Shown: positions 1 through 9,967, numbered from the stretch's first letter. The stretch: DNA of 20,909 nt from Coptodactyla brooksi (GCA_033557675.1 JAWQRM010000623.1:1-20909), one strand, 5' to 3'. Numbers and translations: made by a program. The notes: generated by a model from the letters alone, not told the origin.

Positions 1-227
1 CGCCTATTCCTTACTCTATTTAAATAATGCTAATTTACTTTGTGTATCTTCAGTTCTACTCTCGATTTTTAATTTTAATTTTCCATTTAAGACAGGTTTC
101 CGAAAAGTTTATGTTTAGATTGAACTTTGTACATTGTGTGTTTACATGCCGACCGTTATTGTTGTTTAATAAGTTTGTATTACATTAATCTTGGTTATAC
201 CAGTGTCCTCTTATTATGTTATTTAAT
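1..227. other. AT-rich stretch without a recognised gene
   Basis: I see no coding frame, RNA gene or clear repeat here. It flanks the broken 3' end of the minus-strand PLE that starts at 228 and is probably the host DNA or older repeat into which that element was inserted or truncated. Confidence 0.5.
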
Positions 228-252
228 TTAAGTTAGCATCATCAGGAGCGAT
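228..252 (-). ncRNA. Truncated hammerhead-ribozyme-like motif (copy B)
   Basis: On the minus strand the core CTGATGA (complement of 239-245) is followed by TGCTAACTT, identical to the first half of the motif at 1515-1530. The sequence then diverges, so the GAAAC and GTC half is gone and no ribozyme can form. It fixes the 3' breakpoint of this PLE copy inside stem II. Confidence 0.55.
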
Positions 253-303
253 GAAAGACTATTAACTATTAACTGACTGATGCTGTATATACTAAAAAGG
301 CCA

Positions 304-357
304 CGCTTAATCGATTCCTAATTGGTTTTTCGCGACCAATAGGAGACCAATTAAGCG
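304..357. repeat. Imperfect hairpin in the PLE copy B 3' region
   Basis: CGCTTAAT at 304-311 pairs with ATTAAGCG at 350-357, and AATTGGT pairs with ACCAAT next to a short TTTTCGCG loop, with mismatches between. It lies between the copy B stop codon and its hammerhead-like motif. It could be a structured part of the PLE untranslated region or a separate small palindrome. Confidence 0.5.
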
Positions 358-835
358 TTTCCTTACCTTATTTCCACTATCCGTTTACATAATAGTAAAT
401 GTACTCCCCGCACAGCGTTTCCTATTCGCATGTCATCTAGCCTAAGGATACAGAGCCTCTGGCCTTACCCTTTACAACTGCCAACCCGTCCAGCGTTTTC
501 TATAAATCTATTAAACCTAGTCTATCAAACTATAGAAAGGGCTAATCGGTGTTGGCCCTGGTGTTTATTAAGTCTACTTCTACATTTAATAATATCTATG
601 TTTTCAAATGCATCCAACAACTTATTGTTGGATCCATTTGACTTTTGATTGTTGGACATTTCGAAGCAGTTTTTATCACAATCAATGCGGCTAACTTGGT
701 ATATTCCACTTTTGTCCAACATATCTATTTTGTCTTTAGGATTACCCAACAATGTTTTAATGCATTTTTCGTCCGAAAAACTAATTTCATGTCTACATTA
801 TTGAAAATCTTCGGAAAGCCCTTAGTAAGCTGAGA

Positions 836-1690
836 GAAAAGCAGCGCAGTTTGGGTTTGGAGTTTGATATTTACAGAAAAACACCGCTGCAATTAGTACA
901 CTCCTGCAGATTCCTCTCACTGTCTCCAATACAAAATGGCCAGTTTACACTTTCTAGTTCATCGTTAGGTTAATTTCCTACTTGATTGAGTAAGATATAG
1001 AACAGAGGGGAATCGTGTAAGGAATATAGCTACTATTAACGGATATGATAGGAATTTAGTAGATAAGTTAAATCATTGCCATAGATAAAAGAAACATTTT
1101 TATGATACATTTTTTCCACAGGAATAACGAACTGAAAAATTCATTTCGCTGCCTTTCTCTCAGTTCACCAAGGGTTTTCCTAAGATTGTCAATAATGTAA
1201 GCATGAAATTAATTTTTCAGTCCAATACATTAAAAACATTGTTGGGTAATCCTAAAAATAGGCAAAATAGGTCAATCAAAACAAGGTTCAAACAGCACAC
1301 GGCTCACTTAAAATATGGTCGTACCGAAATATCTAACGTTGCCGAACATGCTCTCAACGGCAACTGCAGGATAAGTGTAGAAAATGTAAAACTGCTTAGA
1401 AATGTATCCAACAATAAGTTGTTGGATGCATTTGAAAGCATAGAAATTGTTAAATGTAAGAATAGACTTAATAGAGACGGAGGGACAATACCGATTGTAT
1501 AGTTTCAATCGCTGCTGATGATGCTAACTTGGTTAGCGAAACGTGCGTCAAGCATGTTCTCTTCAAATTTTGGCGTAATTTTGGTGGCTTCGTTTTTACT
1601 TTGTTACAAAGCCAAAGGTTCCAAACCCTCAACTATTGAAACTTGCAGTTGGGCTGAAGACGGTATTTCTCGAAATGCACATACCCTGAT
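836..1690 (+). pseudogene. Penelope-like element copy A, end of RT, GIY-YIG remnant and 3' terminal region
   Basis: From about 860 the plus strand reads LEFDIYRKTP, typical of the distal PLE reverse transcriptase, then stop-ridden sequence to YDRNLVDKLNH at about 1046, then SLPFSQFTKGFPKI. An open frame at 1203-1502 encodes 99 residues: FQSNTLKTLLGNPKN, then directly RSIKTRFKQHTAHLKYGR, VAEHALNGN and SNNKLLDAFESIEIVKC. Compared with copy B, the piece holding GIY and YIG is absent, so the nuclease is inactive. The stop at 1500-1502 is followed within 15 bases by the hammerhead-like motif and then by a terminal segment (GCCAAAGGTTCCAAA at about 1611) shared with 6127-6199. Confident for the family; the 5' boundary at about 836 is where minus-strand copy B begins. 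Confidence 0.8.
1511..1553 (+). ncRNA. Hammerhead-ribozyme-like motif of PLE copy A
   Basis: The core CTGATGA lies at 1515-1521. A perfect 6-bp stem II (GCTAAC 1523-1528 with GTTAGC 1532-1537, loop TTG) is followed by GAAA at 1538-1541. Stem III is 3 bp (ACG with CGT, loop TG) and the cleavage triplet GTC ends at 1549. Stem I has GCT at 1511-1513 pairing with AGC at 1551-1553. This is the minimal type I layout with a very short stem III known from PLE hammerheads. One extra T (1522) sits between the core and stem II compared with the textbook fold, and the pair closest to the cleavage site is G-A, so activity is uncertain. Confidence 0.65.
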
Positions 1691-1879
1691 TATATAATAT
1701 ATACATTTTTATATTCAATGATTTTATCTTTCCTTTAATAGTTAACTAAAACTCGTTAGCTTTAAAACGAATTTGCTGCACAAATAGTAAACTGTAGATT
1801 ATACATACTCCACCTACTCACGAGTAGATTAAATCGCTCTCATCTCTCTAACTAAAGTTTTGCAATGAATATTTTTCTG

Positions 1880-3110
1880 CTTTTGGAAGAATGGGAGAAT
1901 ATGGAGAGGAAGAAATAAATAAAAACTGGAAAACTGATATAATTCTGCAGAGAAAACGGCATCACGATAGGTATTGGAACTGGAATGAGGGGACGTATGT
2001 ACATTTATTGAAAAAAGGAACGCAAAAACATCATGGATTACATAGTTTACCCACAAAACCCACATAACAGAATTAAACAGATCGAAAAGTACCATAAGTA
2101 GAATTAGGGAATCAACACAGATTCGTGAAAGCAATCTTAGAAAGAAATATGGCAATAACATGCAATATAAGAAATATATATGTACAAGGAAATTAAGACA
2201 CACAGATTCAAAAGCAAAGAAGTAAAAATGAAGTCTCAAAGCTATTCAGCCCAAAACAACACGAAGCAGATATACAACATAAGACACTGGAGAAAAATTG
2301 GAGGATGTTCAAAGAAATAATTTGCAATACATACTAATAACAAAAGAATAATATTGTGGTGGCATGAAGAGGTAAAAATAGAAATAAAAACCAAGCATGG
2401 AGAAGATATATTAATATAAATTCAGAAGGAGATAGAGTAGAGTATATTAGGAAAAGTACATACAGTGCTGTATACAGCATATAATACTGTATTTAGCACT
2501 GTATATACAAAAGAACCAAAAAGAGTAGCTGCAAGAAATTCGGAAGGGACATCCACAACACGTATGATAATAATATTAGAATATTTAATACAAAACATAT
2601 AACATCATCAAGTCAACAAAAATATAGATGAAGCTTCGGCAGTTTGGTATGAGTACTAAGAAAATAAGTGTTAATTATAAAAGAAAACAATATTAAAACG
2701 TGGGTACGGCACATTCAAAGGAGGGAAATGGGGATACAGTAGAGAAAATCATACTGAAAGAATTTGAAGAAGTTTTAAGTAAGATAAAGGTTGGTAGAGC
2801 AAGGGAATAAGATGATCTACTATCAGAAAAGTTAAAATATCTAGGGAAAGAGGAATTGTGTAACCACCGGAAATATATAGAAGGGCATGGAACAATGAAG
2901 AAATATCAAAGGATTGAGGACATAACCTCATAGCATCAATCTACAGAAAAGTTGATTGAAAATTGCATGAACTGTGACAACCATAGAACTATATATCCTT
3001 CAACCTCTGCACCGAAAGTGTACACAAGGATAATTGCAAATCGTCACAGAAAGGTATATAGAGAAATTAATCAATGACAAACATATCAATGACGACATGC
3101 GTATATTGAG
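1880..3110 (+). pseudogene. Decayed non-LTR retrotransposon (endonuclease to reverse transcriptase)
   Basis: Short homologous stretches follow one another on the plus strand in different frames. GRMGEYGEEE near 1890 fits the end of an AP endonuclease N-terminal part. IMDYIVYPQNPHNRIK near 2030-2080 fits the endonuclease 'IDY' region. WWHEEVK near 2355 and YININSEGDRVEYIRK near 2405-2455 fit the inter-domain linker. Then come LSKIKVGRARE, LSEKLKYLGKEE, YRRAWNNEEISKD and KVYTRIIANR between about 2775 and 3045, typical of the N-terminal reverse transcriptase of insect LINEs. The catalytic FADD box was not found. Frameshifts and stops are frequent. I cannot assign the clade safely (RTE-, Jockey- or CR1-like are possible). 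Confidence 0.7.
2461..2503. repeat. Imperfect palindrome inside the LINE relic
   Basis: TACAGTGCT at 2461 pairs with AGCACTGTA ending at 2503; 16 of 19 positions pair. It interrupts the linker coding homology after the VEYIRK segment, so it is probably an insertion or a foldback made during decay. Confidence 0.5.
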
Positions 3111-3766
3111 ATACATCATAGAAAGGATGTCCTAATCCATCAAATCGTTTAGGAACGAGACCATGACACCACCTGATATCCTACAAGGAGTGATAAGGGG
3201 TAACGACTGTTTGTAAAAAGGTAGATGAGATGAAGAGTATTTTTCTTTAATTTCCTTAAAATCGAAAAATTATCTCCAACCAATTAATCGGCATTTTAGC
3301 CGTCACTACACTAGTATTTTAGTTTATTTTTACGCAATTTTATAGGCTAATTTGTCTTCTAAAAATTACGGATTGCGCTTTGAAAAGATATTAAGTAATA
3401 AAGCCGCTAGAAAAGAAATTAATCGCTAAGTATGGAACAGTTTATCAAAGAAGTTGATAAAGTCCACAGTGTTTATTAGTTGCTTGTCAAAAATTTTATC
3501 AAGTTCAGTTATTTTTAGTAGTAGGGATTGGTTTCTTGTAGTTATTTTTCTATTTGGTTTCCATTATTTAGGAATAATGCCAATATATTGTGTACAAACT
3601 ATCCCTTCGACTAACAGTGAATTTTTTATTTACTTATATTAAACAAAAAACAAGTAGAGTTACATCAAGAGGTACATCAGCAGGTACCTATCTGCTGAAA
3701 ATATCTCTACGATGTTGAGCGCAATGTTGAAATGATGACGTGCCTCAAATACTGACGTGCGCTACT
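3111..3766. other. No recognised gene
   Basis: AT-rich sequence after the LINE relic. The short hydrophobic open frame near 3454-3642 has no motif and looks like chance in TA-rich DNA. I see nothing else that I can support. Confidence 0.4.
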
Positions 3767-3860
3767 AACTATTATCACTGTATTATATATACAGTGATTA
3801 TATTATATTATTATATTTATATGAACTATTATCACTGTATTATATATACAGCGATAATAG
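3767..3860. repeat. Two tandem copies of a TATCACTGTA hairpin, 57-base period
   Basis: AACTATTATCACTGTATTA starts at 3767 and again at 3824. Within each copy TATCACTGTA pairs with TACAGTGATA (second copy TACAGCGATA) around a short AT loop, so each repeat is itself a palindrome. A third half, ATACAGTGATATA, follows near 3870. The AT-rich spacer differs from the arms. It may be a miniature element or a slippage product. Confidence 0.65.
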
Positions 3861-5036
3861 TAGATGTGTATACAGTGATATATATGCCACGATACATAAC
3901 ACATAACTTATCTTATTATTTGCACACTAGAAGGAAAACATAATTTCTTCTACCAACGAATACAAGGACAGTTTTTTTCCGTCAAAAACACCAGCATAAA
4001 AAGTTGTACAAATGTATTTTACCAAAGTCAATTAGCTCAACAACTGCACATTCGCAATTACGACATAAAGATAATAATTGCATCGTAATTGCAGTTGACA
4101 GTGCTTATTCAATTCTATTTTCTAATTCAATTCTATACTTCATTCAATTTTAAACTTAATTCGGGTTACATGATATTAAAATTTTAAAAAAATAACGATT
4201 TTTGGCCATATTGGGAAAATTCCATGAAATATAGCACTCAATAACAATGAACAATAGCACTCAAAGCACCAGATTCCACAAATATTTAAAGAAAATGAAG
4301 GTCTTGGGAATATAGAAATTATACGTATATATATTTTTTTTATCAGGGAATCCTAAAAATATAGTTGTTTGACATATGCGCGAAACATTAGCTCAACGAA
4401 TTTAGGCGCACTGGCAGGATACCATATGAATAAAGGGTTAAAAGGTTAACCTTTCATTTAAGGGGGATAATCGGTTTTGGGCATTACAATAGTGTATAAA
4501 TATGCGATTACACAAGTCTGCGATGCTGACGTTTTTTGACATTTAATAATCGATTCTTATGTATTTTTTACCTCTAGATCTGAAAATGACTTTCATTCTT
4601 TGTCAGCACCTTAGGATATTTCGCAATTCGCATATTTCAAAATTATAAAAAAGCCGAAAAATCACGAAAATATGAGACATTTTAACTATTTTTGTCCGTA
4701 CAATTTATTATTTTTTTGGTTTCCTGCATTGATGTACGTGGACTTTTGAATAACTTTAACATTTCGTACGAAAGTACCGACTGGAGACCGTTCATAGATT
4801 CGTTGAAAACAAGCCTCAAAGCTGTCCTTAATTAATTGATTAAATTGATTAAATAATTGTAATTTAAATCATAGAACATATAGCGTCATATATATATTGT
4901 TAGAAAGATACAAGTCTCCTCTTTCGAACGCATCCATGAACTTGGATGCCTAATCAGATAGCTAATCGGATGACAGGTTATAAAGTTACAGTCTTTTGAA
5001 TGGCGGTAAAAATTGTGTTGATGTCGTGAAAACATA
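3861..5036. other. No recognised gene; contains a foldback at 4041-4097
   Basis: No protein motif is visible. A foldback is seen where CAACTGCA (4041-4048) and GCAATTACGA (4054-4063) pair with TCGTAATTGC (4083-4092) and its extension AGTTG. A small direct repeat ATAGCACTCAA occurs near 4231 and 4254. The last part may include the 5' untranslated part of the mariner that starts at 5037, but I could not find its 5' terminal inverted repeat. Confidence 0.4.
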
Positions 5037-5942
5037 ATGGAACAAAGAACAAATATTAAATTTTTAAATTAAAATTTTTTTTTCAAGCTGAGAAAATATG
5101 TGCTTAGACTTACGAATTTATGAACAAAGTATATGGTGATGATTGTATGTCTAAAACAATAGTATGGAACTGTTCGTCAAATTTTGACTCAAAATTCGGG
5201 AAAAAGAAAAAAGTTTATGCACGTTTTGTTGTACATGCTTTAAATGACAAACTGCTACAATGCTCGTGTAGAGCATTGTAAAGCCCTCGTTAAATCTGCT
5301 TAAGTTTTCTTGATTCGATGACAACTAGTGATGAAACATGGTGCTTTAAATATTATTCAAGCGTTTGCAGAATGAAGGTCGAAAGGCGAGACAAAACCAA
5401 AAAAGAAATGCATTTTTAAGCAATGTTGATTATTTTTTATGATTCACAAGGAATTTGTTCCACAAGGTAAAACTTTCAATGAAGAATATTATTTAGCAGT
5501 TTTACATCGTTTGTGGTCAAGGATTGTACGTGTTAAGCCTGAATATCCCGCAAGAAAACAACTGTTTTATTGCATGATAATGCACCACCGCATAAGACGT
5601 TAAAAGTTTGTGAATTTTTAACAAAAAAAAATCTGTGTCATTGATCACTCACCGTATTCGCCTGATATATCGGGCTGTATGTGACTATTTTCTTTTCAAT
5701 AAACTGAAAATTGCGCTGAAAGGATCGTTTTATGATAATACATACACTAACCATTCAAGCAGCTGTGACGCAGGTACTAAAGGCTATTCTTAAGGATCAC
5801 ATATAAAAATCTATGCATGCATTGGTTTATCGTGCAAAAAGTGTATTGAGTTAAACTATTTTGAATAAAAAATAACTTTGAAACATAATTCAATGTGTGT
5901 GTTTTGTATATCTAAAAATTCTCGTTATTTGTCACACAGTGT
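5037..5942 (+). pseudogene. Decayed mariner transposase (DD34D type) with internal deletion
   Basis: Mariner transposases cut and paste the element at TA sites. The start ATG at 5037 opens MEQRTNIKF, the usual N-terminus of one mariner group, followed by NKVYGDDCMSKT near 5136. After a deletion the frame resumes with TSDETWCF (first catalytic D, near 5330), ISHAP-like FYDSQGI and EFVPQGKTFNEEYY in shifted frames, LLHDNAPPHK (second D, near 5570) and YSPDISGC then DYFLFNKLKIALKG (third D region, near 5655-5715). The C-terminal YRAK, CIELNYFE and a stop at 5866-5868 follow. TCACACAGTGTA at 5932-5943 probably marks the 3' inverted repeat. Several frameshifts and stops make it dead. Length is about 277 codons against about 345 for the family. 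Confidence 0.85.
5256..5280. repeat. Perfect 10-bp hairpin at a mariner deletion point
   Basis: TACAATGCTC (5256-5265) pairs exactly with GAGCATTGTA (5271-5280) around GTGTA. It sits where the transposase homology jumps from the helix-turn-helix region to the first catalytic aspartate, so it may mark the deletion junction. Confidence 0.75.
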
Positions 5943-6112
5943 ATGCGTAAATATCTGTTATGAAAATTTGTAATTCGTTCACGAGATCATTGGATAAAGA
6001 AAGATTGGCCATCATCACGGCCAAGGACTCATCACTGCCTGCAACCAAAAATGTGCTCCGAAAAACACTTATAGATCCGAATAAAGTTCTCTTTTCGCCT
6101 CTACAGATGAAA

Positions 6113-6199
6113 ATACCACCACTACACTTTTCGGTTTTGGTGTAGTAGTGGTATTGTTTAACTTTGCCACTAAACCAAAGGTTCCATAATCCACAACTC
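6113..6199 (+). repeat. PLE terminal-region fragment with hairpin
   Basis: Bases 6127-6199 (CTTTTCGGTTTTGGT to CACAACTC) match the reverse complement of 16553-16622 and, in part, 1611-1640 and 17961-17986. This identifies a piece of the PLE terminal repeat that lies just after the hammerhead-like motif in other copies. ATACCACCACTACAC at 6113-6127 pairs with 6140-6154 with one mismatch, so the upstream edge is an inverted copy of the element's own sequence. Confidence 0.65.
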
Positions 6200-6225
6200 T
6201 CTGCATACATATCAAGTTAGGGGTG

Positions 6226-6612
6226 ATGAAGCAATTTGTCAAAGCCTTACCGAAAGAAGGTCAATGTTGTACACACATTTGGGATAGATTCCCAGTCTTA
6301 TCAACTGCCAAACTCACAGAAGGCGTCTTTACTGATCTATATTAGGAAACCGCTCAGAGATCGTAATTTTGAGAAACAAATGGAAGTTGGGGAGCCTAGG
6401 GAGCCTTTAAAGACATAGTAACCAAGTGTTTGGACAACTAGAAGAATCCAAACTTCAAATCAATCGTTGAAAACGTGCTGCGTACGTACAAAAACTTTCA
6501 CTTCCTAAATTCAGATTTGGACTATTTTTCTCAAAATCTGGCTGCCGTTCGCAAAGAGATGGATGAGAAACCTACTACGGTGATGGCTGACTATTACTGG
6601 ATGTTACATTGA
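6226..6612 (+). pseudogene. Relic of a repetitive arthropod protein of unknown role
   Basis: The frame from ATG 6226 reads MKQFVKALPKEGQC, IWDRFPVLSTAKLTEGVF and then a stop near 6343. After frameshifts it continues with FKSIVENVLRTYKNF, FLNSDLDYFSQNLAAV, KEMDEK and MADYYWMLH to the stop at 6610. I recall this series (FVKAL, a GPQIR segment, HFLxSHLDxFPENxGAVSxExGERFHQDI, MxADYCWxLxRD) as a very common uncharacterised protein in arthropod genomes, probably carried by a mobile element. The core RFHQDI-RYQG part is deleted here between KEMDEK and MADYYW. Function is not known to me. Immediate upstream sequence is the PLE terminal fragment. Confidence 0.5.
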
Positions 6613-6628
6613 AATAAACCTCATAGAC

Positions 6629-6652
6629 TAGAAGTTTCTAAAGAAACTTCTA
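6629..6652. repeat. Perfect 11-bp hairpin, 2-base loop
   Basis: TAGAAGTTTCT (6629-6639) pairs with AGAAACTTCTA (6642-6652) around AA. It lies just after the stop of the preceding protein relic. It might act as a transcript-end structure of that element or be another foldback. Confidence 0.7.
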
Positions 6653-7485
6653 CATATGAAATAAAATTGTATATTTAACGCACATTGTGTTAAAGTAAGC
6701 AAAAAAAAACAAAGAATAAATTATAAGCAAAATCGTTATAAGTCTATTTTAAAATCTCATATTTTCGCAACCTTCTTACTTTGTACAAATTTCGAAAGTT
6801 ACGATTTGCAAAAAATCCTAAAGTGATGGCAAAAGATGAAGGTCATTTTCGGATTCAGCGCTACAAAATACATTACATCGGAATCAATTAACAAGAGTTA
6901 AAAACATGACACAATCCAAATTTTGTAGGTTTGTCTTATCAGTGTAACTTGGGAAAACGCAATAATTGTAAAACTATACCTGTGTTCCGGAATCAGTGGT
7001 GTGCATGCACAAAAAATATAAGTTTTTGACAGCTCCTGTTAGAAATTACACACGTAAGTAATCGCACGGAAACGACAGAAGCTGGCAAATGTTTTTTTTT
7101 CAATTTTCGTTGTAAATAAATGCTGATTATAACAAAGTTTATTTAACATTTTCGACTCGTTAGTTTCAGAGATAAAAAGCGCCAAACACAGAGGTCAATT
7201 ACTTTTTCGGTGATAATGGATGTAACGGAGCGGGTATCATATCATAAAGAAATTATAAAAAATAATACACATAATTTTCTTTTAGCAAAGACACCTTTTA
7301 AACGTTATAAGATTGGTTATTTGCCGAATATTTCTAAATTAATTCAGTACATAAGGTACTGAAGTTACTGAAGGTACATAAGTTGTCTTCATTTATTTTA
7401 TTTCGTGTTTTTATTTCATTTTTTATTTTGCTTTTTGTTGTTCTCATACATATTTCCTCTTTTTTTTGTAACCATTCTTAAGCTG
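6653..7485. other. No recognised gene
   Basis: AT-rich DNA with poly-A and poly-T tracts (for example near 6700 and 7090). No open frame or motif I can name. Confidence 0.4.
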
Positions 7486-7636
7486 TGCCCCCACCATGCT
7501 CTCTGGCAATGCCAATTGGCACACTGCAATATAGTGTGGACGTGTGTCAGTTGGCAAAATCGTGCCATATGGTAAGTTCACACTATACTGCGTTATGCTG
7601 GTATTGCCAGCTGGCAGAGTGGGAACGCGGCATTAG
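7486..7636. mobile_element. Foldback (MITE-like) unit
   Basis: Two arms of about 45-60 bases mirror each other imperfectly. CTCTGGCAATGCC and GCAATATAGTGTG on the left correspond to the reverse complements of GGTATTGCCAGCTGGCAGAG and CACACTATACTGCG on the right. The whole unit is about 150 bases and clearly GC-richer than its surroundings. It has no coding capacity beyond a chance frame. Size, composition and symmetry fit a miniature inverted-repeat element; the parent family is unknown and I could not identify a target-site duplication with confidence. Confidence 0.6.
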
Positions 7637-7744
7637 TCCTCTCCCTTTTTTTCCCTCGCCATTCTTTCCAAATATTGATACATGGCTTCACTTTTCCCTC
7701 ATTCGCTGTAAAACGTGCACGTTTTCTGCAGATTTTACAATTTA

Positions 7745-8410
7745 GTATTGTATATGAAAAATATTACTGTTTAAATTCCTTGGTATCTTCCGCATTATCA
7801 TCTGAAATCTTCCGAGAGTTCGTCTTGTAATCAAACCTTCACTTTGGTATTTGATACCCACATTTTTATCAGATTTATTATCTTTTGTAGAACTTCCAAC
7901 TCTCACGAAACCGTTAGACTTTCGTCTGCAGGTGTGCATATCCGTTTCATGTCTCTGTCGTTTTTCTAAAATTTGTTTAAGCACGAACACCTGTTCTATG
8001 GTAGACCAACCTTTTGTAAATTCACTTTGACAGCAATTTTTATTTTAAAAGTTTGCTCAGTATTTTATACCTTATATTACCAGCCAGATTACTCAATAAT
8101 AGTCACAATTAATTTTATGTTCCTTTTTATAAATGGGAAAAATTATTGTTATCCTCCACTCCTCTATTTCTTTTTGTTTAAGATAGAAATGATCTCTGCT
8201 TTCTTTAGTTTTACATTGGATTGTCTTTTTTCTTGCCTTATTTCTCTCATCCCAAGCTATTTGACATGTTTCACTATACTACTACTTATTATAATACAAT
8301 ACTTCTTTGTTTCTTTTGTCTCAGCATTTCCTTGGCTGTCTTCTTTATTGCGGCACTTATATCTTCTCATATTTATTCTATTTAGTTGTCAGTATCTAAA
8401 GACGAAATAG
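7745..8410 (-). pseudogene. Decayed LINE, linker and central reverse transcriptase
   Basis: Reading the minus strand from 8410 down: EDISAAIKKTAKEML near 8360, WDERNKARKKTIQCKTKES near 8240, then IFPIYKKEHKINCD near 8120 (the 'PIYKKG' reverse transcriptase block). After a degraded stretch comes VFVLKQILEKRQRHETDMHT at about 7989-7930, matching the block before the first catalytic aspartate, and then KVKVXLQDELSEDFR near 7830, the block before GLRQGD. The catalytic FIDFKxAYDS segment itself is missing or scrambled. The order fits a Jockey/R1-like insect LINE. Stops and frameshifts throughout show it is long dead. The hydrophobic plus-strand frame at 7973-8410 is its shadow. Confidence 0.7.
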
Positions 8411-9967
8411 TCTGACCATAATTACCCAACATAGAATAAAAATAAAATAAGTTTTGGAGGTTAGTTAGACCGCAGAGTGGACGTGTTAACCGGAGTCGAG
8501 TAATTTAAAATAAATTGCTCGATGTAGTCAAATTAATGTCGCTACTTAACTGTTAATAAAATCTCCGAAAGATACCTACAAAAAATAAAATGTTCTTGAG
8601 CCGCAACATCATATTTAAAATAATAATAATATAATAAATAGCTAAAGACTTAATAAATTAATTATTACTTTGTAGATTTATGACATGTATATTTTTTAGT
8701 GATTAGTAATGCGACATTGACAAGGGTAAAAGTATTTGCTTGCTCATACAATAAATGCTGTTATTAGTACTACTATACTTCATTACATGCTGCATTGAAT
8801 TGTACTCCAATCTATACTAATATACTCTGTGTCTAACTAAAGTAATTCTGGCTAATAGCGGCTGTGAATTTTAAAATGTTTAAGTTGTTGGAAAGTTCTA
8901 CAAACCTTTTAACCTAATTATTGAACAAAATAAACAATTAATTAGTAAATGCTAAAGTAAAAATGATTAAACTGCTCTAGCAATGCAATTACTGAAAGAC
9001 ATTCCTACCTGTTAAGGCACTTAAAACTCTGTTACCCTTTTTAGGAGTTCGTGAATTGTAGTTGTCTTGTTTTCTTGTAAGTGATATTCGAAAGACTTTA
9101 TTTTCACGCCACCCTAAATAAAACAATCATACGGAGTTGGATTTGGTGGGCCAATGAGGGAAATATATAATTATTTCGAATTTTTCTCTTCAACTCATTT
9201 CGATTTTGCAGGCAGTGACGGTAATAATTTGCTCTTAAACCAAATCATCACTTTCAAAAAGTGAGGAATCTATATTTTGATGATAATCAACGGAGCACAC
9301 TGCCATGTTTTTAGTAGATAATAGAAGTCCAAGGATTTTGAGTTATCGATTTTCACCGCCAATATGTAAAATAATTACCCTTTCTATCCACACCACATTA
9401 CATTAATACCTATAATGTATATTATACGTCGTCCTTCTTCGAAGATGTTTCTAATGTCATTGATATAATTAGAAATATACAATTTAATTCAAATATAAAT
9501 GGTTAACCTTTTACTTAGTAGTTTATATTGAAATCCGTTGATACTTAAATATGAGCATTTACCCATAATTTAATTATTACCCGTAATTAGTGATTAATTT
9601 TAAATTCAAGTGCGGACAATTTATTTTCATTGAAGATTGTTAACACTTGGAATCGATCCATGCTATATGTACATGCATTTCTGTACTACAGTGCGTTTCA
9701 ACCTTAGTATGCAGTGTGGAATTGAACAGCAGTTTTGTGTCTCTTATTATCCTTAGTAATTTATAAATGGCGCTACCTTTATTGCCGGTTGCTATATTGC
9801 CAGTTGTATCAAACGCAAACATTGTTATTGGCCGCTATATTGACAGTTATCCGAGTTTGCGTTGTGCGTTTTTGTTGCAGAGAAACGTTTATAGTTAGTA
9901 CGCATATTATTTTTAATCCTCCCAAATTAGATAACCTGTATAATTTGTTGTAGCTTTCACTGTATTA
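8411..9967. other. No recognised gene
   Basis: About 1.5 kb of AT-rich DNA with short ATA/ATT runs (8615-8650). Near 9776-9855 the words GCTATATTGCCAGTTGT and CGCTATATTGACAGTTAT form a loose direct repeat that may belong to the leader of the transposase relic starting at 9968. I see no coding region. Confidence 0.4.

Larger units (their letters stand above)
228..833 (-). pseudogene. Penelope-like element copy B, C-terminal GIY-YIG region and 3' end (broken)
   Basis: PLE proteins join a reverse transcriptase to a GIY-YIG endonuclease that nicks target DNA. The minus-strand frame at 752-525 reads LGNPKDKIDML, then KSGIYQVS with the GIY half of the motif, then DCDK, and jumps to SNNKLLDAFENIDIIKC, which is the extreme C-terminus in copies A and C. 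The YIG half, the EH-HLKYGR segment and about 40 residues between are therefore missing. Bases 833-753 continue upstream as the linker before the endonuclease, matching copy A in a shifted frame. Downstream of the stop near 525 lie about 270 untranslated bases ending in half a hammerhead-like motif. The family match is established knowledge from motifs; the internal deletion is seen by comparing copies. Confidence 0.75.

Noticed and set aside
430..648. 72-codon plus-strand frame
   Set aside because: It is antisense to the PLE copy B C-terminus and shows no independent motif.
1829..2239. 136-codon minus-strand hydrophobic frame
   Set aside because: It is antisense to the plus-strand LINE endonuclease region and is rich in Phe/Leu as expected for such a shadow.
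3767..3860. CRISPR-like pair of palindromic repeats
   Set aside because: Only two units, AT-rich spacers, no cas genes, and a eukaryotic context.
3740..3943. 67-codon frame rich in Tyr and Ile
   Set aside because: It is generated by the TATCACTGTA hairpin repeats and has no protein character.
7973..8410. 145-codon hydrophobic plus-strand frame that looks like a membrane protein
   Set aside because: The minus strand over the same bases carries LINE reverse-transcriptase blocks in the right order; the hydrophobic frame is the antisense of an A-rich coding relic.
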